Assembly (NCBI RefSeq): GCF_001039355.2 | Contig: NW_019774069.1 | Location: 69,373-133,372 of the forward strand | DNA from: Lingula anatina | Lineage: Eukaryota > Brachiopoda > Lingulata > Lingulida > Lingulidae | Length of the DNA: 64,000 nt | Reading direction: 5' to 3' | Part shown: positions 48,313-61,540 of the stretch, piece after piece | How positions within the stretch are numbered: the stretch's first letter is position 1 | How the letters are laid out: every line of letters begins with the position of its first letter | Notes under the pieces: model-generated | Databases searched by the model: none | What the model was told of the DNA's origin: nothing | What the model saw: the letters and a program-made list of their open reading frames with translations, nothing else | Program-made: the position numbers and the translations under genes

Positions 48313-51300
48313 TCATTGCCACTGGTCTGAGAAAAACAGATTTTCCACACCTAAAAACAGAAATGATATCCAAATAACACTTTCAAAGCATCTTTCTTCT
48401 TGCATCACTTGCTATATAATAAACTGGTTTAACAATAATTTTTTAAAGAACTAGGTCTGTCATTTCAAGCAAAGGTAAAATTTACATCTGAGGTTATGCA
48501 AAGTAATTACTAAAGGCTTATTTTCTACTCAAACAGACAGTCAAATGAAAATGAGTTCTGAAAGATGATAGACCATTTATTTCATTGCAAAATATTCCCA
48601 AGTTCTCGAAGAGAATATGATAAAATTGTTGAGTAGATAATCTACTTAAAACAGAAAATGGTGAAACTTACCTCTGCTATCCTTGGTAACAAGTCTATCC
48701 CATTCTAGAAAAAGATTATGGTTACAAATAATGTTTTTGTCTTCATTTCACTGACCAACATGATATTCATTCAAAAGAAACAGTTGGTATGTGTGAAAAT
48801 TAAATCATCTCCACAGATTTTTCATATCTATTTTTAATTGAAGATACTTACCACTTTACCTTTAAAAAATTGTCAGAATTAAAATAATTCTCCCTTAGAA
48901 TTATTCCATGCCATTTATATATCAATGGGAGAACAAGAAGCAAGCCAAAACGTACCTCTGATTAAAAAGCTTGCAGCATCCTCAATACTGAAAGTCCCCA
49001 AGAAGTCATTTTCATACATTCCTTTGTGACTAGGTGTGACCATCTTCTTGTTATCAGCTTTGGTGATAGGTGGAAAGTCTTCAGCCAAGAAAGAGGGCTG
49101 AGCATTTTTTCCTGCATTGTTCACCTTTCCCCAAGGCATTGCAACACTGACACTCTGAGGCATAGGAACTGGTGCAACCAGTCCATTAAGCTTTGCCTGT
49201 GCTTTACCAATGCCACCTTTAACATCATAGCCCCTGTCCATGGTAGGCTCGATGTCACAACTGTCCATGAAACTAATCTCCATGCCTGGCTTGGCTTGCT
49301 TATTATTCCCCCCACTGCTGTTTCTTATTATATCAGGGGTAGTGTCCACAGCAGGGATATCCTGAGCTGGCACATTCTCCAGCATGTCTGGCATGTTCTC
49401 ATCAAAGCCAAATGATATCCCAAGGTTAGAGGTGTCTCCTTCTTTTTTGTCTAAGAAAACAAGAAACTTTGTGTTCTTGGATGATTTCTTAGAGTTCACA
49501 GAAGGCATTGTTACTCCAGCGTTTGAAGCTGCAGATATATTCTGAAAATGTTGAGGTTTGCTAGAGTTCATCAGCACTGTATTCTCACTTCTTTTATTAC
49601 AAGAGACAAGTTCTGGTTTTGGCATTTTTTGTACAGTTTCTGACTTTGAGAACTGCTGTTGTGTTTGACTAGCCAATGGAGCGTTTTGTTTTGGCAAATT
49701 CACAGAAGGCACTGCTTTATTGACCTCTGTGGAGGAATTGAAGTTGTTACATGTTCCAAGTTTTCTTTCTGTTTTTGTCACAGCAAGATTACCAACAGGT
49801 TTCTCCCCTGAAACTGAAGAAGACGAGGAGTTGAATGTGGCAGAAACCCCGAACTCATCACTCAGTTTTCTCTTTGCTTTTACAACACAAGCATAGCCTG
49901 TATTAGATACAGAAGCGTTCTCAGCCTTTTCCAAACTAGTTGGGAGTTCTTGGCTACGAGAAATCACATCATTTTTGCTTTTCAAGTCAGACCCTTCACC
50001 ACTGCTGCCTATTAAATTATGATCATGATGACTGAATGAATGCCTGCGTTGCTGTTCTGTTTCTGCAGGCTGAGGATGGACTCGAGGTGAAACTTGACTA
50101 CTGGGATTGGGTTTTGGTGAAGCAGCTATCTTTGCATATGATATTGGCAATGGTTTGACTACATCTGATGGAGCAGTGGATGATTTTATATCCATTGTGT
50201 CTGACACAGGAAGTGACTTAACAGATTCTATATCACTGTCATCCTGGTTTGGAAGGGTATCCACATTGCCTGTGGAATTCCTCCTCCCTTCACGACCCAT
50301 ACCATGAGGCAGTGCAGGAAAAGCTGATGGACTCAAGGCTCTGTCAGTCTGTTTCTCTCCAGAAGCCACATGTATAGAGTTTGGAGGTGGTGTTACTGAC
50401 CTCACAGGTCTCCTCCTCTCTTCAAAACGAGGCTCACGGCGATGTTCAAAGTATGGTGGGGTAAAAACACCAGTTGGGCGTTGTTTCTTTTTCTTATGAA
50501 TTACAGTCTCAAATTTGTCCTCTTTCACCTGTGGCATATCAATATCTGTGAAAATAAAGTGATCCCTATTTTCCACAGTTGAAAATTGAGCACTGTCCTC
50601 TGTGCTTCCAATGGCAGGAGGGTTTTCTTCACTGTCAGCTTCACTGGTTGATACAAGACTTTGCACTAGATATTCTGCTTCAACAGTTTCATAGGAAACT
50701 TTTGACTGTGTTTCCTCCTTGGCTACATAATCAAAGTTTTTCTGGTCACTCCCTTCAGGTAAATCTTCAGTGTCACTTTCATTTCCATAGTCCTCAATTT
50801 TGTCTTTGTCATTATTACGTAGGTAGCCATTAGGCTCTTCGCCATTGTCACTCCCTGTCTCAGAGCTAGAATGGTCATGTGACTCGGACAAGCTTTTCTT
50901 TTTCTCATCTTTTGTCAATGTTTTTCTGGCCTTGTTACTTAAGTTGTTCGGCAACGAATGACTATTGTTCATGCTTGATGTAGTTTTCTTTTTCTTTCCC
51001 CCTGAACTCTCGATAAACTCCAACAGTTCATCTACCTGTTTATTGCCTTGATGACCAGGGATTTCTTTTGCATCTATAGCCTTCTCCTCCCGTTCTTTCC
51101 TTGCTTGTTTGCGCATCTTTTTCAGATAGTAACTATGGTCCGCTGATGATGATGATGGCATGTCCTCAAGTTCAGAAACAGGCATCTGATTTATTTCATA
51201 CTCATTTAAATGATGAAGCATTGAGGGAAAGGCACTTCTCTGGTAGGCTCTCACATAATTAGTGCTGGTGCCACTTCTGCGAACTTGAGTAAATGTACGC

Positions 51301-54300
51301 TGATTGAACCCTACTTGAGACTTGGTTGGGCCAGACGTCTCTGGATTTCCATTCACATCATATGATGCTTTGCCTTTGGAAGTTTCTGAGGAGTCACTGC
51401 CTGCATCATCTAGAATTAAAATGGCATATGTGTGACAATAATCTAATTTTCTTTGCATCAGCAGACAAAACATAACACACAAACATGTATAAAAAACAAA
51501 AACAAAACAAGCCTTCATACGATCCAAAGTTTGAGCAAAATCACAGTACTGTGACTACAGCATCAATATGCTTAATAAATATGTGTTAATATTAATAACT
51601 CAGTTTCCTTCCTGTCCGAAAGTATGAGTGTTGTACAGACAATTTCAGGCAGCATGCACCATCTGAGTCTACATATCAGTAAGGATTCAGACTTAATCCA
51701 ACACATCCTCAGCAATTGATTACCTGTAATTATGCAGAATAACATTCACAATGCATTTCAATTTGGAGGAAATCCTGTTTATGTACAGTTTGCTCTTCAT
51801 TAATTCTACAGAAGATAATGAAAACCTGAGACCTGTGTTTCAAATAAAAAAGAACCACAGGCTTAACAGGTAGGGTAACAGAAGAATAGGTGAGGCATAT
51901 ATATGCTTCATAGGCAGCAAGCAAGGCAAACGCAAATAAAAAATAAAGATTCCATTACTTACTGCCTTAAAGTTAGCCTCCATATTTCAGTGTGAGTGCA
52001 GACATGAATAGCAATTAATTCTACAAATGTAGTGCTACCCCACACATGAAATAATCTCCATACTTGCCAAACATGGTGCAAAGTGCCCACCTTACACCTT
52101 AATGTTTGAATCACCTTCACAGAAACCTATTGAATTAATCATGAAAAATGCTCTGTTTATGCTTAACATTGGCTTATTCAATGTGATTTATAACCATGTT
52201 GTACTTTTCAACTTTACAAGATACCCCAGTGAGGCATCAAAATTCACTGAACAAAAGAAAAAAATCATGGACCTTTGGTTGCCAAATATTTTATCAACTC
52301 ACTTACAAGCAGTAAGGAGCATGAAAGTGATGCAAGTATCATCTATTATTTTTTTAGGTCTAACAAACAAATCTCTGTGCGAGTTTTGAACACCTTATAT
52401 GCGTAGTATCTATAAAAATTTGTCTGGCACAAGCTAAAGCAACCAGAAATTCAGTTGTGACAGTACAATATATGTTTTTTTCTGCTCCAATAACCTAGTT
52501 CAGTGTCACCTCTGTAAAGAGAACCATACTGAAACTCCATAGCTCATGGCAAGGAGAGCATTGAGTTTAGCCTCAGCATTTAATGGTATTCCAAGAACAA
52601 TGTTCTTACAGACAGAATGTAAAGCCCTATTGACTCATGTTCAGGAATAAAGTATGTCAAAATCAAAAGGATACAATTAAAAACCTGTCTTCAAAGTATT
52701 TTGTAAGGTGCAGTGCTATCAGACATTGGGAGATCAATAGAATTACCTTTATATCAGTTCCAATGCTATTTACAACCAAAAGATTTTGAAGGTTATAGGC
52801 ACACTGGCTTTTTAGCAAAAAGGGTTACTGGGCCTGCCATTTCAGCCTAAATAAGACACCACAAGCTATCTTCATCCAAGTCATCCTCAATCTTTCTAAC
52901 ACATATGCAGAAGTAGCTAGCTGTTCTCATAGCAGCTGTGTAGTTTTTTTGTTTCTATACTTATCAAGAAGTCTGTCAAAGAAAAAAATAATAATTCACC
53001 CAATCCAACATATTATAGTATTTGTTGAATATGTGCTCAAAATGAAATACCTTATCCTACCTCGTTTTTTCAACCCTGTATATCGACTCCTCCTCGAAAG
53101 GCAGCCATACCAAAACCGGCTGGCTACAGTAGGTCAGGCAAAGTAAAAGCAGCAAACAAGCAGACCTACATCTACTAGCAATGCTAGGGTGCCAAAAATA
53201 ACTAGCTATGGAATTCCACAACAGCTGCATTTACTGTACTCAATATCTACCTGGAGAATTATACCTCCATGTAAGTAGCAAGCCTCCCCTTCATTTGGCC
53301 AAGGCTCCACCTGACAGACTGAAGGTCATATTATGACATCACACTTATGAATAAACATGATACATCATACAGAACCAATGCAGATATTGAACACAGTCAA
53401 CCCAGAAATAAATCTGACATAATATATTCTTCTTAAACAGAACTGCTCAATGAAATAAAAAATGCACTACTGATCCAAATTACCCAAGAGGTAACTTGAC
53501 ATGTATTTCCAAAATTAAAGCACAGGTTGTAAGCATGCATATACTAGTAATGCCTTTGTCTGATTTTTAAGCCCATTTTGAGAAGGCAGGTCCATGAGAA
53601 CCTTAAGCATTATGCAGAAGAGAACAACCTAGCTCTTGGTGCACCTTCCAGATAACAATAAATAGCTCATGTGCTCAAGCTAGTATTTTAATTGTTTGCT
53701 GATTGCTAATGGAGAACTTGTTATTGCTTAAGACAAAGGAACAACTTCATTCAAACAGATTTTGATCACAATTTCTATATCTATCGTTTTTCTCTCAATA
53801 TTGTAACTCAGCAGAAAAAAATATCCAAACAATTTTTGGGCGAATAATTAAATTTCTACCTGGACAATCAAAAGTAATTACCATCTCTTGCCATTATGAA
53901 AACAAAATCTCCCAATGGTTTCCCATGCAACAAAAGCTGTTGAATGCTGTAAAAATGATTCTTTCAAGTCATATATGTGTAATGTAACCCACTGTTAATA
54001 TCTAGTTATTCTGATCTGGAAAAACCATTCCTCAAGAAAATATTTGGTAATTGTTCTAAGGGCTAATGCCCAATAAATCTAGTGTTCTACATAGATCGAT
54101 CCAATGGTGTGGGACTCTTGCTGAATGCAATCAGATTAACTGATTAACATGCCTCCTCTTGGGATTGAGTAGAATACATAAAAGATGTTGATTATACCAG
54201 TAAATTGTTAACAAGAGAAGGTGCATTTATCTGTTTACCCTATTGTAATCAGTGAGAGTCCTCACAGATTTGGATTGATCTACATAGAATTATAGTTCCA

Positions 54301-57263
54301 TTGGGAATGAGCCCTAAGGTGTAACACTCATTGTGTTTTTCAAACATTGAAATATCTTAGAGTTATCCAAGTTTTCATTTTCTTTTTTCTCACACCAAAT
54401 ACACTAGTTTCTATGTTATAGGCAAATTGGTACAATTTATGCACAAGGAGCAATATTACTTATCCAATCAGAGCTCCACTATATTACACAAGTGTTCAGT
54501 TGATAATGGCTTGGGAAGGCAGGTGATAATCACAACTGTTACCAACTTGTCAGTAGTATCATTACCAGATCCATATTCTTCTGTTGCAACAAAAACATAT
54601 TAAGGCTTACAAATTAAGAGCTAGACAATGAAAACGAGAAATAGTGGTCATGACCTACATGTAGAAAATGATATTATCCTTGATAAGATGAGAATTTCCA
54701 TAGATCAACATGTATATGAGTTTTTAGATTCTAAAAATAGATGCAAGCAAGCCAATAAATTTCTCAGCCAAAATATGTCATAGATTTCTTCTGAGAAGCA
54801 AAGTTTCAATTAAGAAAAGATAATTCAATACATCTGAAACAACTTGTATCAATATTCCACAAGTGAAGTGAGATGGCTCCAACTGCTTGGAGAGCTACAT
54901 ACATTTATTGAATCACATCACTTACTGACAACAAATGCCATTACTCACTAACCTGCCTGCAATCTGCAACAAGTATTATTGTAATTTCTCAAACGCATCT
55001 TAAAGGGTAAAGGATGACAATCCTTCATACATCAAAGCAAACTCACATAGGAATAATTTTGGGATTATTTTTAAGTCTTTTGAGCTTTGGTATTAAAATA
55101 TTTATGAAAGGCTCAATATAAGATCGAGTTTTTCAGTCAAATAGCTGGACACTCTTAGCTTATTATTTAGCCAAGTCTATGAGTGATTCCACAAAAATGA
55201 ATAAAATAATTAACATCTTCCAATGTCTAATTATGATACCTTTAGCATTTCACCAAAATTTACTATGCTAAAGTGAAACCAGAATACTTGGCAAGCTTCT
55301 TTCCTTTATATTCATTTCACTTATATTTTTATTTATTTCTTCTAGCAAGGCAAGTTCAGTGCAGTTCATGGTGAAAAGTTGGTCAAAGGTCAAATTCAAG
55401 GTCACAGGGAGACTGTCAATATGTGAGCTGCTATTAAAGTTCAGTACTATGGGCATATTTCTGCCAGGTTTGGAGATATAAGGGACTGAATTTTGCAAGT
55501 TCATGGTGAAAAGTAGGTCAAAGGTCAATTTTAAGGTCACAATAAGATTGTCAGTATATATTCCTATTCATGTTCAGTAGTAACTATGGGCCTATCTATG
55601 CCAGTTTTGGAGACATAAGGGACAGAAAAGTTCAGTTCATGGTGTAAAGTAGGTCAAAGGTTAATTTTAAGGTCACAATTAGATTGCCAATATATGATTT
55701 CCTACTCATGTTCAATAGTAACTATGGGCGCATCTCTGCTAATTTTGGAGTATTTTTATTTTCACCACTGAATGTTGCACTGTTTTATTTTTTGATATAG
55801 CTCTTAAATATGTTAACAAAGTTTTTTAAAAATATTTTTAAAAATTCATAATCTATAGGTGCAGTTACGGACATACAGTACTAAACCCAACAACTATTTT
55901 TCTTCTGCTAATGATAAAACTACCAAAAACTACTATTTTTAATAACCAATAGACACTCAAAGATAAAAAACATACTTGTATCATTACCTTTGGTCGTTTT
56001 CTTTTTCTTCTTCTTTTTCTTGTTATTTTCATCTCCAGATTTACCCGTTTCTTCAACCTTCTTCAAAAGTGGCTCACTCTCTGGTAAGTCTGGGATGTCT
56101 GTGTCAGTTTTGGAGGAGATAAGGCCACTTACAGACTGCCCCAATTCCATCATGGATACAGGGTCACCAAATGGGGGCTGATCTTTAGGCCTGGATGTCT
56201 CAGTCTTTTCTATTCTGACAGAGTCACTGGATTTATTATTTAGAGATCCACAGGTTCTTCCTCCTGCTCCGAAGAAATTAATGCTGCTATCCACAGCTGA
56301 AGTAGGTTTGTTGGAAAAGCTACCATATTTTGTACTGTTTGGGAACATTATCTTTAAGTCTTTGCTGTCCTTTTTGTACCTATCACTGCTGACTTCTAGT
56401 GAGCGTAACGTCACATCTTCTCCAGAGTCATCCAGGTCTTCCTCCTCCATGCGGGTGTATGGTACTTTACTGTCATTTCCATACAGACGCTGGTGGACTG
56501 CAACATTGTCCATGAGTTTTCTGTCATCATCATCATTGTACCCTGAAGATTTACTACTACTACTATGAGAAGCAGTGATTTGAGCAGTGGAAGAAGATAT
56601 CCTGAATGTGGTCATTTCGGTGCCCTCACTCTGATTAGCCTCCTGTATGGAGGAGACACTACGAGGAGAATCGGAGTCTGTCACTGTGCCTTCTGAGTCC
56701 ACAGAGACAGCTTCATCATAAGCCTTGTTGTGAGCTACCTCTATTTTGGAATTAGAGGATTTGGCAGTTGTGTAGGATTTAACACTGTTGATTGGATAAT
56801 AGTCAAACACTCCTCTGGATTCTGAATCACTTCCATCATTAGAGGGACTACTAATTGTCCCTTTACTGCTGGAGTTGAATATTCCAGAGTCATCCCCCAT
56901 GCTTCGCTCCTCACTGACACTGCCTGTGTCAGAACCACTAGCAAAATGCCTAGAGGTGCGAGAGAGTGACTCCAAACTAGGCTTAGGCTTGGGAGAACCA
57001 CTATCTTCATCATCATCTATATACTTTAAATCATCTGCTAGAGAGTCCAAGGTAGCTGTCTTTGTACCAGAGGTGCTGGACATCTTGTTCTTCAAGCTAG
57101 TACCTGTTTCTTTTGCTGAACTGTCATTCACTTCAGTGGAGCTCTTACAACTGTTGGGTTTTGATCGAGCTAAACTGAATTCCCTGGTGTTAACAGTAAG
57201 ATCACTGAAGTCCTCTTCCGTCAGTTCAAAGAAGCCTCTTGCCTGCTCTTTTACAGCTTCAAG
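48313..57263 (-). CDS. Large low-complexity protein, 5' end not located
   Basis: Exons in transcript order: 55988-57263, 48956-51409, 48672-48704 and 48313-48350. All junctions are GT-AG and in phase, giving 1,266 residues ending VENLFFSDQWQ at TGA 48313. The first exon opens in phase 0 with LEAVKEQARGFFELTEEDF, so at least one upstream exon is missing. Most of the protein is Ser/Asp/Glu/Lys-rich and probably disordered. Islands that look conserved are FFELTEEDFSDLTVNTREF (start), HLNEYEINQMPVSELED, YYLKKMRKQARKEREEKA (basic helix), LSPSAFPALP, PISYAKIAA, FLVFLDKK followed by LGISFGF, and a hydrophobic C-terminus FSIEDAASFLIREWDRLV. FPALP/SYAKIA-like segments occur in some RNA-associated proteins, but I do not recognise the family and assign no function. 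Confidence 0.75.
54059..54315. mobile_element. ~257-bp inverted-repeat MITE
   Basis: Starts AGGGCTAATGCCCAAT and ends ATTGGGAATGAGCCCT. The arms pair over about 70 bases and include ACATAGATCGATCCAA against its inverse. Its layout resembles the 22267/43000 family but it is diverged. Lies in the 4.6-kb intron of the unknown gene. Confidence 0.7.
55363..55750. repeat. Minisatellite, three ~135-bp units with AGGTCA motifs
   Basis: Units start AGTTCATGGTGAAAAG-like at 55363, 55498 and 55634. Each carries a direct repeat of AGGTCA half-sites with one-base spacing (TGGTCAAAGGTCA 55380-55392, AGGTCAAAGGTCA 55515-55527, AGGTCAAAGGTTA 55651-55663) plus a third AAGGTCA 10 or so bases on. Confidence 0.85.
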
Positions 57264-59825
57264 CTAAAAAAATAGTTCATACATGCATTAACAATATGTA
57301 CACATCTCATGAAAGGTATAACAATTTTAAGAAATTGAAACGTATATCAATCAATATTTTGGAAATGGTTTAATTGATAATGCTGACATTTTCATGTAAA
57401 TGGTTAAAACAAAACCATGCTGACTTTACACTAGAATATTAATAGTCTAACAGCATAAAACTGATTTCAAGACAAAATATTTTACATGACTAGTGACTAT
57501 CCATTGATTCATTAAATATCATTTATGTCTGAATGACTTATATTCATTTACAAAGGCATTAAAATTAGGTATAATATTGTTTCTTATTCTTCTACCCCTC
57601 TGCTATTCAAAAGTGACACACAAAACAATTACTTATCACCAAGCAGATTCTGGCAAATTCTTCCATACAATCTGGTCTTAAATCTAATTACACATCTAAC
57701 AATTTAAATACCTGGCACAGATTTTAGACGACATGCCAAGGTTTTCCAAGCCTCAGTGTTATTCCACAGTTATCTAGTTTAGAGCCCCTCTGTGTAAGAA
57801 AATCTGCATTTAAACATGCATAATGAACTGGTATGGAAATCTATAACTATCAACACGATTTCATAGCTGGAGATAAAAATACTATTATTGGGCTGCAGTG
57901 CACATGAACATAAAAATTTCATTGCTCTACCTGCTGGTGCCAGATGCACATGAATTTGATTAACATTGAAGCTATAGAACCTAGAGCTATGCTGATTTGT
58001 GTTGCTAACCCACCAAATCATATTCTAAAAAGGCCATCTTGGAAAACACTGGTTTTAATGTTCTATGAAATTAATCAAAACAATTCATAACACAAGGAGA
58101 TGACAGGCTGACACCAGAAGGTCATATGATCAAGAAGAATTGGGAACAGGTGCTCTCTTTCATAAAATTAGGCATGCAGTGACCTTGCAAATTTCAGAGC
58201 ACATTATAATTTGTTGTTTTATATATATATATATAATTATTTTTCATAAACTTGTTTTTATATACAACAACTCATTAAGCTTATTGTGTTCTAGGTCATT
58301 ATCTACATTTGTTACTATCAGAAAGTGCTATCCCTTTTTGATGGTAGTAAACCTGACGGTTAACTGTTCTGCATGAATATAAATAATAATAGTAATAATG
58401 TGTATTTTCAACTAAAAATAGTTTGATAGTACAAAAAGTTATATAAAAGGTTGTTTAGTGCAAATTAAATAAAATTGAATGATAATTAATTTAAGTGTTT
58501 AAATGATAAACGATATTTGGTCCAATGAGTATGTTTTAATTATATTAAGAGTCCTAGTTTAAATCATATTTAAAGTCCACTTATATTTTTAAAAGTATGC
58601 AATGCACATGGTATGAATGACTTTAAAGACCTGACAGTTTTTCATTTCGGGGCAGTGCACTTTTTAGTCTGTAAAATATACATTGTGTATATACAATATA
58701 GCACTACCAGAGCGTATGAATGTTAGTGCTAGGTATCACTTTGTTGATGCTAATTAAATAATTGTACAGTGTTGGTTTATTTGTGGGTTTGGTAATTAAT
58801 ATGGTATTAGTGCTAAAAGATCTATGGGTAGTGTTCATAAATGCCTAATCCGCTCATAAGGTCTGAAAATAAGAATAAATTTATACTGGATTGCAATCAA
58901 ACTGTGAAACATCTGCTTACTAGAGTAAAAACTAAATATCTTCAATAGACAAATTACAACAATACAGTATAAACTGTATTACATGTTCTGTTGCTATTTT
59001 TAATGGAGGCATTTCAGCCAGTATACATAGAAAGGGAATACAAATGACATTACATACTTGCATACTAAATGTCCTTATCCATCCATGAATACAAGGACTA
59101 CAAAAAGAAAGATAACCATTATTTAGCTAGTCATTTTATAGGATACCATCATACACCATATAAGGGCAAAGCAGTGTTTGCTCAACATAACACAATGCTA
59201 TCTATTTACACTTGTCCTATTGATTCAGTACCATACATGATAACCAGTTTATGCCCACTTTACTCTTTGACCTAGTTCTCCACACAGGTAAATCATCAGA
59301 GACAGCAGCCAAGAGCTTATCACTACACAAGGTCACACATGAGAGAAATTTTATTCATAATACTAAGTTTAAAATCCAATGGCCATGTGGTGGTGAGTCA
59401 ATATGTATGACTTGCCAACTGGAACATTCGAAAACACACTAGTTCCCTCCCCTTCAGTGCATGCCAACATCACTGCATAATATGGCAAATAACAACCCAC
59501 ACACTATGTCTAGTTTATATTTAACTTTTAGTCCACTATCGACATAACTTTGGCACCTGCTACTTGCCAATGTTTTTCCTAACCTTACTATGCCAGTGCT
59601 TAAAAACAACAGGCAAGAAACTGTTATGCCTATGGGTTGAGCAAATGTGCTGTATTCTCTATAGCCAGTGTGTCCCCTACCTCACACAAACACACAATAA
59701 GCCATATCAGCTCAGCAATACAATATGCATACATTAACCTAAAGACTAGACAGTGAGTAGGAAAACATGTTGAGAAATCTATCTTCTTCATCTATGCTAG
59801 ACCCCTTGGGGACTGCCTGGTTTAC
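57264..59825. other. Upstream intron of the unknown gene, no feature seen
   Basis: AT-rich sequence without supported genes. A short TA run lies near 58220-58236. Confidence 0.45.
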
Positions 59826-59882
59826 CTGTGGATATTGGTAGTGTGCTGTCTTGATCACTCCACCTCTCCCCTCCCACTTTAT
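59826..59882 (-). CDS. Candidate upstream exon of the unknown gene
   Basis: A 57-base open segment between GGCTCAG and GTAAAC on the minus strand. It is phase 0 at both ends and reads IKWEGRGGVIKTAHYQYPQ, which would join directly to the phase-0 start of exon 55988-57263. The acceptor's pyrimidine tract is weak, and an in-frame TAG lies 21 bases upstream, so the exon cannot extend further. Supported only by phase and splice sites. Confidence 0.35.
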
Positions 59883-60186
59883 CTGAGCCCAATGTACAAC
59901 AGTCTAGACACTATACTATAGGTCAACATGGCTGCCAAGGACAAACCACTGGAGACACCTAGTGGCTGCAAAAGGGGGATGGGCTTGGAGAAGACATCTA
60001 GCACAATATAACTGCATGTCTTCTTATTGATTATTTTATGTTGTCTTACTGAACAGATTATGCAATATAGGAAAAGCTTAAAATTACAGGGCAATTCTAC
60101 ATGTAATCTACAATACATATTTGAATAAATACAGAGAGAGCAACATTTCAATATCTTTGTATAGCTTCCACATTTTTATATGCATT

Positions 60187-60190
<4 letters not shown>

Positions 60191-60276
<86 letters not shown>
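60191..60276. repeat. Long (TA)n microsatellite
   Basis: About 43 uninterrupted AT/TA units. Its length in the assembly may not be exact. Confidence 0.95.
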
Positions 60277-60279
<3 letters not shown>

Positions 60280-60469
60280 CAAATTTTAAAACAAGAATTA
60301 TAAATGCCCACCACTTTTCTGTCTTGTTTTTATACATAATCAAATTTGTTTTAGTGCATTCTGCCTACTCTAACCTTATAACAACTGAATTAAAATACTA
60401 GTATAGCATCTCCCAGCCACCTTAATATGTTTAAATGTTATTTTATACATCGTTCATTCTGGAAAATAC

Positions 60470-60640
60470 AACACCAGTTTTGTTCTAAGCCTCATTCAGA
60501 TTCACACATCGTACTAACTGTGTCTGTCCAACTCTGCAGGGATTCTCACTAAGTCCAATTAGTAAAATCAGCTAAAATGCAGTAAGGGGGTAACTAAAAA
60601 TCATGTGCTGATTAACCTGATATGTAATGCTTCTGTCTTA
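60470..60640 (-). mobile_element. Degenerate relic of the AGATCGATC-type MITE family
   Basis: Contains GCAGTAAGGGGGTAACTAA and neighbouring words that match the order of features in 43050-43130 (GCTGTAAGGGGGTAATTAA). Arms are incomplete. Confidence 0.35.
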
Positions 60641-60931
60641 ATAGGTTTACAGACGAAGATAAACAGATGAGAAAAATAGATGGCAGTGATGACACACCAC
60701 TGATGCATTCAATAATGCTTCCATCTGCCAAAAGTATACAGCAAGAAAAAATGTCAAATGGGTCAACATTTATGTTTTTGGATATAAGTGTGAAGATAAG
60801 TATAATTTCAAAAGCAGTTTTTTTAATATACATTATACTCTCAACTTAAAGTGGCTCAGTCAAATGAAAAAGAGCTCTGCAAAAAGGATAAACTCGTGAC
60901 ATCATAGTTCTGGCAAGAGAAAGTCCATCAC

Positions 60932-61540
60932 TTAGATTTACCCTTCAAAAAAATCAACAATTTCAAGATATCGACAAAAACCTGAAGTAGGTGTTTTTCA
61001 CTGTATTTACCAGCATGCCTTACGCAAGCAATCATGTTGTCAAAGAAGCATTGGATAAAGTATAAAACCTGGCATTTACTTTTTTCATGTTTTAATGTAT
61101 AAAAATGTGTACAGTACACTTTGTTTTCACTTACAATTCAAGTTCAGAAATATACTACTTCATCTGTCTTATTACAAAGTTTAAATTTTGATTACTGAAA
61201 CTTTTATAATCTGCATGGTTATTTTTTAACTTTTGCATGAGCTACAAGTCTTTCTCATTGGAAAATCATCCAGCAGCTTCCCAAATACAACTGAGTGGCA
61301 TCATGAAGCACCTCCAGGTATTGTCAGGACCTTGAAGACATAAACTTCACAGTGTGCACCAATTTTGAGGCAATCTATTTCAAAATCTGTGCAACATTTA
61401 GATTTAAAATTTAGTACATTAATTCTTTAAATGATATTGCACTTGCGTGCAAAATAAGCTATCATACTACTTTTTCTATAATGCCAATTCAAATTTGGAA
61501 ATATGCCCCTTTTTGTCAATTTCTTGAAGGGTTTGTCTAC
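60932..61540 (-). mobile_element. ~610-bp MITE, copy 2 (diverged)
   Basis: Reverse-orientation copy of 37303-37917. The right edge reads TTTCTTGAAGGGTTTGTCTA and the left edge AGATTTACCCTTCAA. Interior words match copy 1 in order (for example ATTGGAAAATCATCCAGCAG). More decayed than copy 1. Confidence 0.7.

Noticed and set aside
49026-50833. Plus-strand frames opposite the large disordered protein
   Set aside because: Shadow frames; the minus-strand exons are fixed by splice phases.
59879-60151. 90-residue minus-strand frame next to the candidate exon 59826-59882
   Set aside because: It is in a different frame from the candidate exon and has no family resemblance; hydrophobic runs come from AT-rich sequence.
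60121-60401. Plus-strand frames of alternating Ile-Tyr
   Set aside because: Translation of the TA microsatellite.
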